Source of the DNA: Undaria pinnatifida
Taxonomy: Eukaryota; Sar; Phaeophyceae; Laminariales; Alariaceae
DNA: 64,000 nt
Assembly (NCBI GenBank): GCA_012845835.1
Contig: JABAKD010000011.1
Coordinates: forward strand, 10,912,381 to 10,976,380
Reading direction: 5' to 3'
Shown: one piece after another, positions 1 to 11,692 of the stretch
Layout: each line of letters opens with the position of its first letter
How positions within the stretch are numbered: position 1 is the first letter of the stretch
Program-made: the position numbers and the translations under genes
Notes under the pieces: model-generated
What the model was told of the DNA's origin: nothing
Databases searched by the model: none
The model's input: the letters and a program-made list of their open reading frames with translations, nothing else

Positions 1-47
1 ATTGAATTTCGATTTTCGACCAAATTCGGCCGAGAAAGTATTTTTTT

Positions 48-858
48 AGGCCGGAATTAACCAGGAACTTGCCAAATCGAAATTCGATTTTTTCATAAAA
101 TTGAATTTAATTCGCATGTGATTAGTCAAAAAATGAATCACCGAGCAGGCATTCTCAGAATTATTACGAAAAATCACATTCAACAAAGAAGTAAAAAAAG
201 ACTTTCTCGGTCGAATTTAGTCGAAAATCGAAATCCAATTTGGGGCGTGTGTCCACCTAGACATGGCTTGTTCTGTGTAACCGAAGCCGGCCACGCGAAT
301 TGGTGCCATGCCGTCGGCTGATTGAGAGGCGAGAAGCCACCATTGCGAGATGTAGGACCACCGGAGCAGCCGCAGCGCGGCCTCCGAAGGTCCTTAGCAC
401 AGCGTAGACCGCCTGCGACGCTTCGAAAACGACCCAGACCGCCGCAAACCCAGTTTTTCGTCGCCCTGCACCTCAAAAGTTACACGACCAACTACCACAT
501 GATGACTTCGCTCAGAAGTTCGACCGCTATATCCCCGTCGCTGCTGCCCGTGTCGGGCGGCGGGGTGGCGCCAGCCCATCCAAGAGACACCTAGAGCCAT
601 AGCCTCCACGCCGCTGCCGGCCAAAAGAATCTGCGGCTAGCCGCGGCGCTCCGGGGAGGACGCGAGCCATCGCTCGCCTCGGTCGTTGCCCACGGGTGTT
701 CGTTGACCCTTTCGCGTTTTTTTATTTTTTTTATTTCCTAGAACGCACTGCGCCGTTTCTTGATAAGAACCAAAGTTCAATTTTCCGTGTATTTTTCATG
801 AAATTAGAGAAAAAAAATCGAAATTCGATTTGGCAAGTTCCTCGTTAATTCGGGCCCT
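48..858. mobile_element. Non-autonomous TIR element A, copy 1 (MITE-like)
   Basis: The left end (about 48-92) and right end (about 815-858) are inverted copies of a 40-45 bp terminus that reads roughly GGGCCCGAATTAACGAGG inward, then an AACTTGCCAAATCG block and an A/T-rich stretch. The left terminus of this copy is slightly degenerate. The interior is GC-rich at about 250-700 and has only short ORFs with no recognisable domain, so no transposase is encoded. Length is about 810 bp. A second copy lies directly downstream. The flanks are TTA on the left and TAA on the right, so no clean target duplication is seen here. Confidence 0.75.
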
Positions 859-865
859 AATCCGG

Positions 866-957
866 GCCCTTACTTCTTTGATGAATTTGATTTTTCGTAA
901 TAATTCTGAGAATGCCTTTTGGGTGACTCATTTTTTGACCAATCAGATGCAAATTAA
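866..957 (-). repeat. Inverted internal fragment of element A
   Basis: This 90-bp stretch is the reverse complement of an internal part of element A (compare about 1020-1110: the ATTCTCAGAATTATTACG motif and the flanking TTTTTTGACC block). It sits exactly between two full copies of the element, which suggests nested insertion or a rearrangement joining two copies. Confidence 0.7.
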
Positions 958-1768
958 GGGCCCAGATTAACGAGGAACTTGCCAAATCGAATTTGGATTT
1001 TTTTTATAGAATTGAATTTAATTTGCATCTGATTGGTCAAAAAACGAATCACCAAGCAGGCATTCTCAGAATTATTACGAAAAATCACATTCAACAAAGA
1101 AGTAAAAAAAGACTTTCTCGGTCGAATTTAGTCGAAAATCGAAATTGAATTTAGGGAGTTTGTCCACCTAGACATGGCTTGTTCTGTGTGACCGAAGCCG
1201 GCCACGCGAATTGGTGCCATGCCGTCGGCTGATTGAGAGGCGAGAAGCCACCCTTGCGAGAGGTAGGACCACCGGAGCAGCCGCAGCGCGGTCTCCGAAG
1301 GTCCTTAGCACGGCGTAGACCGCCTGCGACGCTTCGAAAACGACCCAGACCGCCGCAAACCCAGTTTTTCGTCGCCCTGCACCTCAAAAGTTACACGACC
1401 AACTACCACATGATGACTTCGCTCAGAAGTTCGACCGCTATATCCCCGTCGCTGCTGCCCGTGTCGGGCGGCGGGGTGGCGCCAGCCCATCCAAGAGACA
1501 CCTAGAGCCATAGCCTCCAAGCCGCTGCCGGCCAAAAGAATCTGCGGCTAGCCCGGCGCTCCGGGGAGGACGCGAGCCATCGCTCGCCTCGGTCGTTGCC
1601 CACGGGTGTTCGTTGACCCTTTTGCGTTTTTTTTATTTTTTTTATTTCCTAGAACGCACTGCGCCGTTTCTTGATAAGAACCAAAGTTGATTTTTTCGTG
1701 TATTTTTCATGAAATTAGAGAAAAAAAATCGAAATTCGATTTGGCAGGTTCCTCGTTAATTCGGGCCC
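958..1768. mobile_element. Non-autonomous TIR element A, copy 2 (MITE-like)
   Basis: This is the cleaner copy: it starts GGGCCCAGATTAACGAGG and ends with the inverted terminus CCTCGTTAATTCGGGCCC. It is 811 bp and offset about 911 bp from copy 1, with which it is nearly identical over most of its interior. It is flanked on both sides by TAA, a 3-bp duplication of the TWA kind made by PIF/Harbinger transposases (family knowledge). No transposase reading frame is present, so it would be mobilised in trans. Assignment to PIF/Harbinger rests only on the TSD and is tentative. Confidence 0.8.
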
Positions 1769-1780
1769 TAAATTCAATGT

Positions 1781-1828
1781 AAAAAAATCGAAATTCGGTT
1801 TGGCAAGTTTCTCGTTAATTTGGGCCCC
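1781..1828. repeat. Solo terminus of element A
   Basis: This is a third right-hand terminus of element A: an A-run, then ATCGAAATTCGGTTTGGC and CTCGTTAATTTGGGCCCC. No left half follows. It shows that more than two copies have been inserted or rearranged here. Confidence 0.7.
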
Positions 1829-2701
1829 TAGTTTTTGGCCCTTAATTTTTTGCAAAAAATAAAAGGGTTTTACGCGTAGGTCTAAGGTCTAAGGTTTACA
1901 AGCAATTCTACAAATGGGAGTAGGGTTCTATTAGACAAGGGCCGGCACGTCCTGATAAGGCGTGCATTGCGCATTACCCGTGCTCGAAGATATAAAGGTG
2001 TTGGGTGCCAGGAAGCACACGAGGAACATTCCGCGGAGCAATTGAGAACCTCAAGTCAGACTCACATTTCCTCGTTGCAGATGAAAGCTCTCCTGCTTGA
2101 AGCTTTTCTCGGAAGTAGAACGCATTGACCTGAATCAAACGCGAAACGGCAGATGGGCGGCACTCAGCAACACCGTCCCTGATCGGGACTGATGGCCACT
2201 CACGACAGAGAAAAACTCCACTCGCCCAAGCCGACGTAGGCAGAAGATGATCGATAATCGATATCATCGCGTATGTTGCCGGACGGAGTAGAAATACATA
2301 TGTATAAACTCACCACCCACAAGAGCGGTAGACATGCCCACCCACAAAAGAAGGCCCTTCGAGCTAGCAGGGCTTCACTCTCCTCGCTTCCTATCGACGA
2401 ACGAATCATAGCTGCGATGGCGCTACCATGCTCCAGGTTGTTGAGCTAGCTGATGTGTTGTATTTACCGAGATGACATGGGCTGAATGGTTGATATCCCT
2501 GGGCCACAGGTGGCCTCTAGTGTGGGAGTGTGGAAGAATCAGGAGTTCCACCCGCGTTCTTATGCGTTCTTGTCTCTGTTTGCCATCCCCTGTTTGACGC
2601 CGCTCGTGTGGAGATCGTTGATGCAACAAGCCACCCTTACAAGCTGCAAAAACGACGTCGACGGAGTTAAAACACCTAAGCTTTTAATCCTCAGATACGA
2701 G
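1829..2701 (+). other. Upstream region of the eIF2B-delta gene, no clear gene
   Basis: No exon with recognisable protein similarity was found. The reading frame that becomes the eIF2B-delta N-terminus is open back to about 2486, so the true start or a further 5' exon could lie here. A GATATAAAGG string near 1986 resembles a TATA element but stands too far upstream to assign. Confidence 0.4.
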
Positions 2702-5700
2702 ATGGAAGACCATGAGCGTGCTGTCAAGCCCAAGCCTAAAATGACGAAAGCTGAGCGGAGAGAACTGCAGGAAAAGCAGAGGGCTGCAAAATCCGCCAGG
2801 AACACAGCTGACGGTCATGGGGCTGGAGCACCGAAGCCGCATAGCGCAAAGCCCGCACAAGCGCACGTCGCTTCAACTCCAGCGGGGTTGGGGCATACAT
2901 CTGGACAGGTTCTGGTGAATTTAGTATGTAGGTGGTATATTTTCTATGCAGGAAGATCAACCCGCTTTGGAAGGCTCGATGATGTTCAACTGCCGTTCTA
3001 CCGTGCTATACTCGTAGAGCAGGCTCCACGCCTCTAGATAAGGGAACGTCTTTTGCCATAATTTATGGGCAGACGACAGAAAGCGCTATACCGCAACCAT
3101 TCCGGGCCAACGTGCGGTACAGCTAATACACCTAGATTTTTGGCCCCAGTCCGCAACGCTGATTGGTCAACCCAGCCTCGTGCCGGTTTTTGACACCAAC
3201 TCCTTGCCGTACATGATACCACGGCTTTGCAGCTCGGCCGTCACCGTTTTCTAACGAGACCCATACCTCTTTCTGACGGAATATTTACCATGCGGACCGA
3301 CTCTGCCCGAGGCTCTTCACGCCCCACAGCCTTTCAATTTCCAACCGAATCTCAAGCATGGACGCCACGTCATGTAGAATGCATAGAACTGCGCGCTTTC
3401 ATATTTCTGATCCATTCAGAGCAATCATTGCAACAGCCCTTCGGCACACGGCACGAACCGCTGCTCAACATCATACATAGCTCGCACAACCCACGTACAC
3501 AAGTGTATATGTATGCATGGCGGGGAAAGGGGTGGGGGAAAGGGACGAAGGGGGAGTGACAGTCCCGCTAAACGCGGGCGATCCAGGGCGCACACAAGCA
3601 CCCTCGCGTCCGCCTTGCGAATTCGTACACCGCATTCTGTCGAGATCCTCGCTATCGATGGCGCCACCACCCCTGACGATGTACACGCATTACTCTCTCG
3701 TCCGCCTTGCGTATTCGTACACCGCATTCTGTTGAAATCCACACAGGGAAAGGGCGTCACCACTTGAACTTGGTGGTTGAGAACTTGGGCTCATTTGAGA
3801 TGCCCGGAAAATAACCTATAATACACTACCTATACACTTAATCCTATAAAAGATGCCCCACAGAACAATAATTAAGAATCGAACCATGGTATATTTTCCG
3901 CCAAAAAGCGGTATGGATTACGTCAGAAAACGGCGATGGCCGAGCTGAAAAGCCGCGGTATGATGTACCGCAAGGAATTGGTGTCAAAAACCGGTACGAT
4001 GCTGTGTTGACCAATCAGCGTTACGGATCGGGGGGTCGGGGGGTGAAAAATCTAGGTGTATTCTGCTGTACCGCATGGTGGCGCGGAATGGTGGCGGTAT
4101 ACCGCTTTCTGTTGTCTGCCCATAATTCATTGGTAGCAAGAGTCTCAGGAGCTCACCTGGTTCCGGTGGTACCTGTGATACCTGGTGTGATATGGTATCA
4201 TATGTACCACAGGTCATGTCCTGCACATCGCATGTGCTGCTGCTCAGTGCTGTACAGCAGCACGCAATGGCAAACGAGGATTCGTTGGTTGTACGATGTT
4301 TGCAAACAGTTTGCTTGGCAGTACGTATTCATCAAGCCCCGCAACTCTTACTTCACCGTGTGATCGACGTGCAGTCCTGCGGTGCATACCCCCAAGGCTC
4401 AATCACGCTATGCCTCGTTACCCGGGGTTCAGATTTTGAGGTATCAGAGGTACAGGCCAGCGAGTGCAACAAACTCTTTTTGCTGTACCCTTTCTGGGGT
4501 TGCTGTGCTTGAAGCCTTGTTGAAGTCAGGTGGTTTGCGCATCCTGACGAAGACGCACTGCTGCCCCTTTTCCTTCTTCCTTCCCTCTTCCCCCTGGCGT
4601 CGCGCAGAAGCGAGTGGGAGACGGGCAAGGCGATGGGGACAAGAAGGTCCACATGTTTTCGCATTTGGAGCAAAAGCGAGGGGTGCTGCCAGCTACATCC
4701 AAGGTTCGACTCGATTCCTGCTTCCTACGCACATGTAATGCCGCCCGTTCCTGTCCCCAAAACTGTATTTGACACGGCCACCTATACGTTGATATATGGT
4801 CTCCTTTTAAGCTGAGCTGGACGAACCCGGAGGACTGAAGCCGGAATTCCGCGCCGGCCTACCGAAACTTCCGGAAAGTAAATAGTTGTGTTTTTGCTGT
4901 TCACGAACGCACTCAATACTGTAGTTGACAACAGTAGTTGACCAATAAGCACCAGCGCGGGTTCCTAGCCAGAGCTGCCCTGCCTTTTCTGCTTTGGTAC
5001 TGTCATATTCGTATCTACCGGTATGATCACGTACACTGATATCAACCCTCGTTCATTTTTCTGAGAGTTTATGTTTCACACGGAACCAGGTTTGTACTCG
5101 TACCTTTCGCTAAACAGCTTCGTCGTGTCCCATTGTTACGTTGTCGCACTCAGGGAGACATCCACCCTGCGATTGTCACTCTCGGCCGCAAGTACTCCAG
5201 CGGAGAGGTAACGGGAGCAACGGCGAGGGCTGTGGCGATGTTGATGGCATTCAAGCAAGTCGTCGCTGACTACCACACACCGCCAGATAAGGTCAGCAGT
5301 CAGCAGACTTGCACTGTCGCAGATAGCTTGGGTTTATCTCATTGGTTTATATGTGGGCGGGAGTGAGCGAGATTCCTCTCGTCCTAGAATTCATCATGTT
5401 TATTCACATCGTTCCATTCGCCAGGAATTGGCAGCCACTGCTCGAATCTTTCATGCCCCTGGTGTTGAATGCATGACTCTCATTTATGCTGAAGTGTTCG
5501 ACTATGAGTACAGCTGTATTTAGGACCCAAAGCAAGCAATAATACATGTGGTCTTATCCACCCACAGTGTGAGCGCGCAGCCTAACGAATATTGTTGATG
5601 CGCGCGTGTCGTTCAGCTCCTTGGATTTTACTTGGGACACTTGACAAAACACAGCAAGAAGCCGGGGCTGCTTCGTGTGGCTGAGGCTGTAGACAACCGG

Positions 5701-8700
5701 GGTAGTTACCGAGTATGTTCGCCATGTTTCTTCTCCATTCTACGATTAAGTCCCAAACTTTTGCACGGTGTGACAGGAAACGGCCACTCACTTAAACCGC
5801 TACAGAAGTAGTGCCAGATCTGTCTGAATTTGAGCAGCTGGTAGTTAGTAGTTATTTATCTAACTTAACCGGGGTTGTCATGTTCATGTCAGCTATTCAT
5901 TTTCTAACCGTATTTTTCTAGTGTACGATGCACAATCACGCTGATAGATGTACTAGTCATGATATTTATTTACGGTGTCAAGGCCTCTGCAGTATTTGAC
6001 AAAGGGGGGTTTGCAGCCACTATGAAAAATACCTTAATGCGCGAGACGGTCAACATCTTACGTCGAAGTACATTAGTACGAGTATACGAGTATTAGTGCA
6101 ACTGCAGTAAATCAATAAATCTAGCCATGCTGCGCGCTCGGCTATTTTCTAGCTGTATCGGCAATTTCCGAAAGGGCTTCTACTGGCGTAGTTATACCTG
6201 GTACATTTTATGTAAGTGGAACACAGGGAACTGTACGTCGCCAATGTAACACTGGTCCGGGTTTGAACTACGATAGAGTAGACACTGACAATCGGAACGA
6301 CATGTGCGCCCATCAACATTAAATATGCCCGTGCCTATCGTTTTTTTTTTTGCTGCTGCAGATGCTGAGCTGGGATCTGGACAAGAGGCTGCGGCCGATG
6401 ATGCAATACCTGATTGATTGCCGGCCACACGCAGTGAGCATGGGCAATGCCTACAAGGTGTGTCTAACTTCTTGCGATGTTTTGTGGTGGATTGCGACGT
6501 AATATAAAAACATGGCATGCGTGCCCGTCTTCTCTGGATTGACATCATAACCGATGTAGTGTCTTAGTTTGCGAGTTAACCTGCGAACACAGTCGTGGTT
6601 GATGTTGGCCTATGGCCTACATCTGGATAAAGATGTACCGGTATAAGTCTGCCGCTGATGGCTGTTGTCGTTGCTTTGCGTGGTCAGTCGCAATTCCAGG
6701 TTACGGTTTACTGTGGCTCACCTGTTGGCTTTCTCAACATATCTCACCTAGCCTAGCGCTGCCACGCAAAATTTGGGGCTTAGATTGCTCTGTATTTGTT
6801 GCGGCCCAAGCTGGAGTGGCTTATCCGCACTTTTATGACTGCACTTGTACGCTTGTTTTCGAAGGCTCTGAGGAATATCATCGCGAAGTCGCCTCCTTCT
6901 TTGCCAGAACCGGAGGCCAAGACAAGCATCAAAGAAAAAATCAACGAGTTCATTAACACGAGGATTACTCTGGCGGCCGAAGAGATCGCCAAAAACGCTA
7001 TCACCAAAATCAGGGAAGGAGATGTCATCCTTACATACGGGAGGTATGTGTGTTTCACCGTGGGCAGCGACCGCGGCCTTTTTTACCTCTTTAGAACTGC
7101 ACCCAAGTTTTTGGGGACAAGCGACTTGGAATTAGTGTGGGATACATTTACGGCAGTGAAAGGGTCAGCAGTACCGGACGGGCAGGAACATCCGCGTGGT
7201 AATTTGCCTCTGCGATCATAGCAAAGAGAGCAACACGATTTTAGTGACAGCTGGTGCCGGAAATACAGCAACGCTCTGATATCAATGATCATGGTATCAC
7301 TTTCGCAGCAACGTGATTAATGATGATTGAGCCTCTAAAGCATACGGAACGACCGGCCCCGTGATATTGCTACACCTCAAACACGCATTACACACCAGGT
7401 CTTCTCTAGTTGAGAGCATCCTGGTGGCTGCACAGCAGGCCAAGCGAGGATCGTTTCGGGTGATCATTGTGGACTCGCGACCTAGAGTGGAAGGGCGACA
7501 GCTAGCGGAGACGTTGTCAGCAGAGGGTGTGCCGTGCACATATGTCTTCTTGACAGCGATTTCCTATATCATGAGGGTGAGATTGTTTTGCAGTATTTTA
7601 TTCACCTGAGGTTTTGTCCATGCTTGTGTTGTGGCTCTTGCGGTATCACGCAGTATGAAATAGCCCATACGCCGCTCATGATGGTCCACAACGTATACTA
7701 ATGCTCTCTGGCAGTATCACACAGTAGCTCGGACGCCGCTCACGATGGTCAACTGGGCCTCTTGTCTCACGCCGACCTTGCCCTGGCTGACGCGTGCAAT
7801 GTCCGCGGGATTGTCAGGAGGTGACGAAGGTATTCATCGGCGCGTCGGCTATGATGTCCAACGGGACGGCTCTCTCCAGAGTGGGAACGGTGAGTTATTG
7901 AGCGCTGTAGGCGTCTGTACTTGGGTATGGTGCTGTCGAGTATAACAAGCTGTCGAATATGTTGAGCGCACCAGCATTTTTTTTCTCTTGGGCGGTGTGT
8001 GCTGTTCTATTAATCCAATTTTCTCGCTACCATGTTTTTTTCTTTTCTCGTCCTGACATGATGGTTTACAGGCTGTGGTGGCCATGATGGCGCGTTCGCA
8101 CAACCTCCCGGTCATGTTCTGCTGTGAGACATACAAGGTGCGTTAGCGGGAGCGCCTACCGATGGAATAGCAACAGTTTTTCAACAAGTACTGACGGCGT
8201 GTGCTCGCCGTCTCTTGGTTTTAAGCGTTCGGTCACGCTAGCTGGCGATGTGCTCTAAGCAATATCTATGTTTCTCGTAGGATACCAGGTACCTGGTATA
8301 TACACAACAGCAGTAGTTCGTTCGAGAAGCGTGGTGGTCCTTCTGTCGACCGTGTTAGCGTGGGTTCGTATTCTTTACATTTGTTGGTGCTTGTTAAGCT
8401 ATTTGCTGTCCATGTGCCCAATTACTCCCTGCGTGCCCTTGTTTCCCATAGGACGCCCGAAATCAGTTTTGTTTACGTTATGCTTCTGAGCTCGGACGAT
8501 GAAACGAACTCTACAACACACTGGTCGGACGATGAAGCGACCTCTACAACAGATATTCACTCTGTTTTGATGACTTAATGCGCTTAGCCGAGGTGGCAAT
8601 TATTATTTAGAGCAGCCTAATACGGAACCGCACTGTCATGGCGTGGCTACTGTTCTATTAACCTCTTTGGGACCCATATACATGGGGACATCAAACGATA

Positions 8701-11488
8701 AAGTTGGTCTTATCCACCATTTACGAGCATGAAAGCGTCTCACGACTTCTTGGGGTGCATTAAGGGCATCAAATCTACCCCCTTGCCCTATTACATTCAC
8801 TGCGCGATGTTGCAATTATTATTGTGTTTCGTCGCTTTTTCCTTATACCGGGAACCCGTAGTTTTTTGGGGCATCGCCCGGCATTGGTGCCCTCGTGTAT
8901 TTTGTTGGTTGCAAAGTCTACGCCATCATAGATGAGATACCCATCTGTTACCGCAGACACTACGTCGCTGCGAGCACTAATTTGTTTTTTGCTCGCCTGG
9001 ATGCTTGCCGCTAACTTGCAGTTCTGTGAGCGTGTCCAACTGGACTCTATCGTGTACAACGAGCTGGGTAATCCGCAGGATCTAATTTCGGACGATGAAG
9101 AGATTGACGCTTTCAACGCGCTACCCAGGTACACCCATCAATATTTCCGAGCAAGGCGGTTGGTGGCGGAGCGCTCTTTCGCAAGTTACAAATACACAAC
9201 ACGTGCGATATATTTTTACGACTTGGATTGGACAACCATCTCATATGCTACTCCGTTCAAAACCTTTCACGCTTGTAGAGAGTAGGAGCAGTGTTTTCCT
9301 ACAGGCTGGTTCACGTAAAAAAAGACAAATTCTCCTCGGCGAATGCCGCTCGCAATATCCAGTCAAAGGGTGAATATTTGGTATCATACTGACCCCCATG
9401 ACCAATGGAAGAGGGTGACATAACCGTTGTTTTTTTAACGGCCTCGGGCTGTCTCTAGGAGCAAAACTCGTATAGACCCATGACAGGCCTTCATATTCTT
9501 CAACAAATATCAGGCTTTTTCCAAGCGGAGGCGAGAAAAAAATTGCGCCGCATTTTGCACGAACCGGTTGGAGGTACTCCAAGGCATGTCTGTAGAATTT
9601 TTCGCGCAAAACATCGAAGATCTGACCTGCCTGTGTTCAACATTAAGCAGAATCTAGCGAAAAAACTGAATCCCACACTAAAACCAAGTAGTTTGAAGGA
9701 AATAACATACTTACTCAAGTCCAAATGTCCACGCCGTTTCTGAGAGATATGACCCTAAAATTTTGCACTCGTGTTCTACATGCCCATCCCGAGGCCTGAC
9801 CGTCGGGGGTGGGGGTTCTATTTTTTTTTCGCCGAAAACGCTTGGTCTAAGGTGGGCCACATTTTCCAAAAAATCTTAACTAACGAAAAACCTGACAAAA
9901 AATAGCGAAAAAACCCGACAGATGAGATCTTCGCAATTACACATGAAAGACGTGCAAGCCGTCACGGTCTGAATTGAAAGAACGGCGTGGACATTCGCCC
10001 GGGAGTAAATTTGGGATTTTGTACGTGAACCAGCCTGTAGCATCTACTGTACCGATTATTATAAAAGTGTAAATGTGCGCGAGGTGTCATTCTGCACGCC
10101 ACTCAAGAGAACTTAGGTGGATCTAACCGCCTGTTTTGACATTTCCTCTCAGGTTTGGCAGGCGCTTATTTGCCTGGCGCGAGTTTGTTGCTCTGGCATA
10201 GGTATGGCATCTTGTGGTTCACCAAGGTTTCACTCGAGCCTCCCGTAGAGGGCACAGAATAATTACATCACGAGATGACATGTCAAAAAGATGCGCTTAA
10301 ACGAAGCTTTACCCTTTTTTATGTATGAAACCCAGAACAACTGTGTTGCGTGGAGTGAATTTGGTGCGTATGTGATTTATGTTAAAATTGCAGTACGCCG
10401 CCACCTACAGCAGTAGGATACGATACTCGCTAGGAATCTTCAGCGATACGCCAACTTCCTAAAAGCATTAGTGTAATTAATCCACGTACTCACCACTATC
10501 GGCATGATACCATCTTCACCTCACTTGTTGATAGTTTTCACTCGTTGGTTATTTCAAGCTTTGCTCAATACTCCTCCATAATCTGGCGTACCATAATAGG
10601 TTTGTTCCTTCGCACTTCCTGCAGGTCGCCCCGGTGGTGTAGTGGTTACCCTCGAATACTTGTAATGTTGATCTTTGAGTTCGATTCCCGACGTGGTAAG
10701 ATTTTAACTTTTTTGCGCAAAAATGCAACTTTAAAAAATAGGATGAGCTGCTGAGATCGCCTAGCTGCGTGGGTAGGTACAATTCGACGCGAGTCTACGA
10801 GGGAAGCAAATGCTGAATTATTCTTGCGACAAAAATGAAGCCACGTGCCGTAGTGGGGAGGGGGAAGGAAGGCCCGCTATGTGACCCCGGATCTGAGTTA
10901 CTACTGGGAGGGAGGGAGGGAGGACGAGAGAAGTGCGAGGATAATAAATGGGATGAAAAAAAAAAAAAGTTCCAGCTACAATAAGCGTCCCCACCTTATT
11001 CAGTTCTTGCCGCGAACGGATATGGCCCGCATATGGCCCGCGGCAAGGACCCTCCAACGTTCGGTAGCTGTTAAATTCAAATGTTAATAACCGTTCTTCC
11101 AAGTAGTTGATTACAGTTACACAATAGTAAAGTTTTCACACAGTTAAACTGGCACGCTTTACAGGTCTCAAGCCGCAGTTCTAGTGCTCTTGCCATCCTT
11201 CTGTTGTACCACATATCCTCTTGATGGTGCTTTCTGTGGGCGGCGGTCGCGGCCCAGCGTGCGCAGTCTCTGATCCCCCTGTCGCTGAACTATCCACCGC
11301 AACCCCTTCCCCTGCTGCCCGTTATCGCCTCTGTGCCCAGCTTGAAGCTGCTGAACCTGCGCTACGACCTCACACCCATCAAGTACGTCACCCTCGTCAT
11401 CACGGAGTTTGGCTTCTTACCGCCAACATCTGTCCCCGTACTCATCCGAGAGATGACACGGCGAGAGGACAAGGACGACAAATATTGA
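2702..11488 (+). CDS. EIF2B4: Translation initiation factor eIF2B subunit delta, ten exons
   Basis: This regulatory subunit of eIF2B, the cytosolic GDP-GTP exchange factor for eIF2, works in translation initiation and its stress control. Exons, all GT-AG and in phase: 2702-2908, 4608-4703, 5154-5291, 6362-6457, 6865-7043, 7399-7576, 7818-7889, 8072-8137, 9022-9128, 11341-11488, giving about 428 aa. Family landmarks appear in order: a basic N-terminus with MTKAERRELQEKQRAAK, FSHL in exon 2, GDIHPAIVTLG in exon 3, CRPHAVSMGNA in exon 4, RVIIVDSRP in exon 6, VFIGASAMMSNG in exon 7, CCETYK in exon 8, VYNELGNP in exon 9, and LNLRYDLTP with PPTSVPVLIREM in the last exon. The last block is typical of delta rather than alpha or beta. 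The N-terminus is shorter than in the human protein (523 aa). The start ATG and the exon 1 donor (2908, or the alternative at 2923, both phase 0) are the least certain points. Introns 1 and 9 hold transposons. Confidence 0.95.
3067..4121. mobile_element. Long-TIR element B, complete copy in eIF2B-delta intron 1
   Basis: The terminus GGGCAGACGACAGAAAGCG at 3067 and its inverse ending at 4121 bound a 1055-bp element. The inverted arms are long, about 230 bp each (3067-3297 and about 3890-4121), and share blocks such as GCTGATTGGTCAAC and TTTTTGACACCAA. The middle carries short ORFs without known domains and an internal direct duplication at about 3610-3740. It is foldback-like and non-autonomous. 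The flanks (TTAT left, ATAA right) do not give an unambiguous target duplication. Two truncated relatives lie at 40.2 and 47.3 kb. Confidence 0.85.
7640..7760 (+). repeat. Degenerate duplication in eIF2B-delta intron 6
   Basis: Two imperfect copies of a segment of about 75 bp, each containing GTATCAC, CAGTA and ACGCCGCTCA followed by GATGGTC, lie just before exon 7. They are intronic and have no coding role. Confidence 0.55.
8485..8565 (+). repeat. Short tandem duplication in eIF2B-delta intron 8
   Basis: Two adjacent copies of a segment of about 36 bp share CGGACGATGAA and CTCTACAACA. The same CGGACGATGAA string also occurs in exon 9 at about 9090, so the intron copies may derive from exon sequence. 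Confidence 0.5.
9299..10040. mobile_element. Short TIR element in eIF2B-delta intron 9
   Basis: CTACAGGCTGGTTCACGTA at 9299 is matched by its exact inverse ending at 10040, giving a 742-bp element with 19-bp perfect TIRs and a few further A/T matches inward. A shorter internal inverted match around AAACGGCGTGGACA is present at about 9727 and 9985. An 87-codon ORF at 9480-9743 has no domain I recognise. I see no clear target-site duplication, so the superfamily stays open. Confidence 0.8.
10625..10700 (+). repeat. tRNA-like SINE head (Thr-type, TGT anticodon position)
   Basis: TGGTGTAGTGG at 10635 matches the Pol III A box, and AGTTCGATTCC at 10678 is one base from the B box consensus. A five-base stem around a CTTGTAA loop puts TGT in the anticodon position. 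The acceptor arm and T stem pair poorly, so a working tRNA is unlikely. It shares the leader GGTCGCCCCGGYGGYGTA with a second site at 38161, as expected for a dispersed tRNA-derived SINE. Confidence 0.65.
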
Positions 11489-11692
11489 CTTATAACGTAG
11501 ATAGGGGAGGGGCTGAACGATACGAGAATAACGTCTAATTTACCAAGAGCATGGTGAGCAGGGCAGCGCTCGCAACCGTCTCCCTACTAAACCCATTGTT
11601 CATCGTTTTGCATTCACCCGGTGTCCCCCCCTCGTACAACAAGTTGTAGCCTCTTACATACATAAACGTCAAGGGTGACTCAAAACACTTTG
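11489..11692. other. Tail-to-tail intergenic spacer
   Basis: These 204 bp separate the stop codons of the convergent eIF2B-delta and PP2A B'' genes. The spacer must hold both 3' ends unless the transcripts overlap. No canonical AATAAA signal is evident on either strand. Confidence 0.7.

Noticed and set aside
180-1535. Pairs of conserved-looking 76-98 codon ORFs repeated 911 bp apart
   Set aside because: The conservation is explained by duplication of element A. Overlapping frames on both strands are equally open and none has a domain.
1974-2409. Minus-strand ORFs upstream of eIF2B-delta as a divergent gene
   Set aside because: Short overlapping frames with no recognisable product and no exon partners.
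10625-10700. A functional tRNA-Thr gene
   Set aside because: A and B boxes are good, but acceptor and T stems pair poorly and the leader is shared with another degraded site, so a SINE head fits better.
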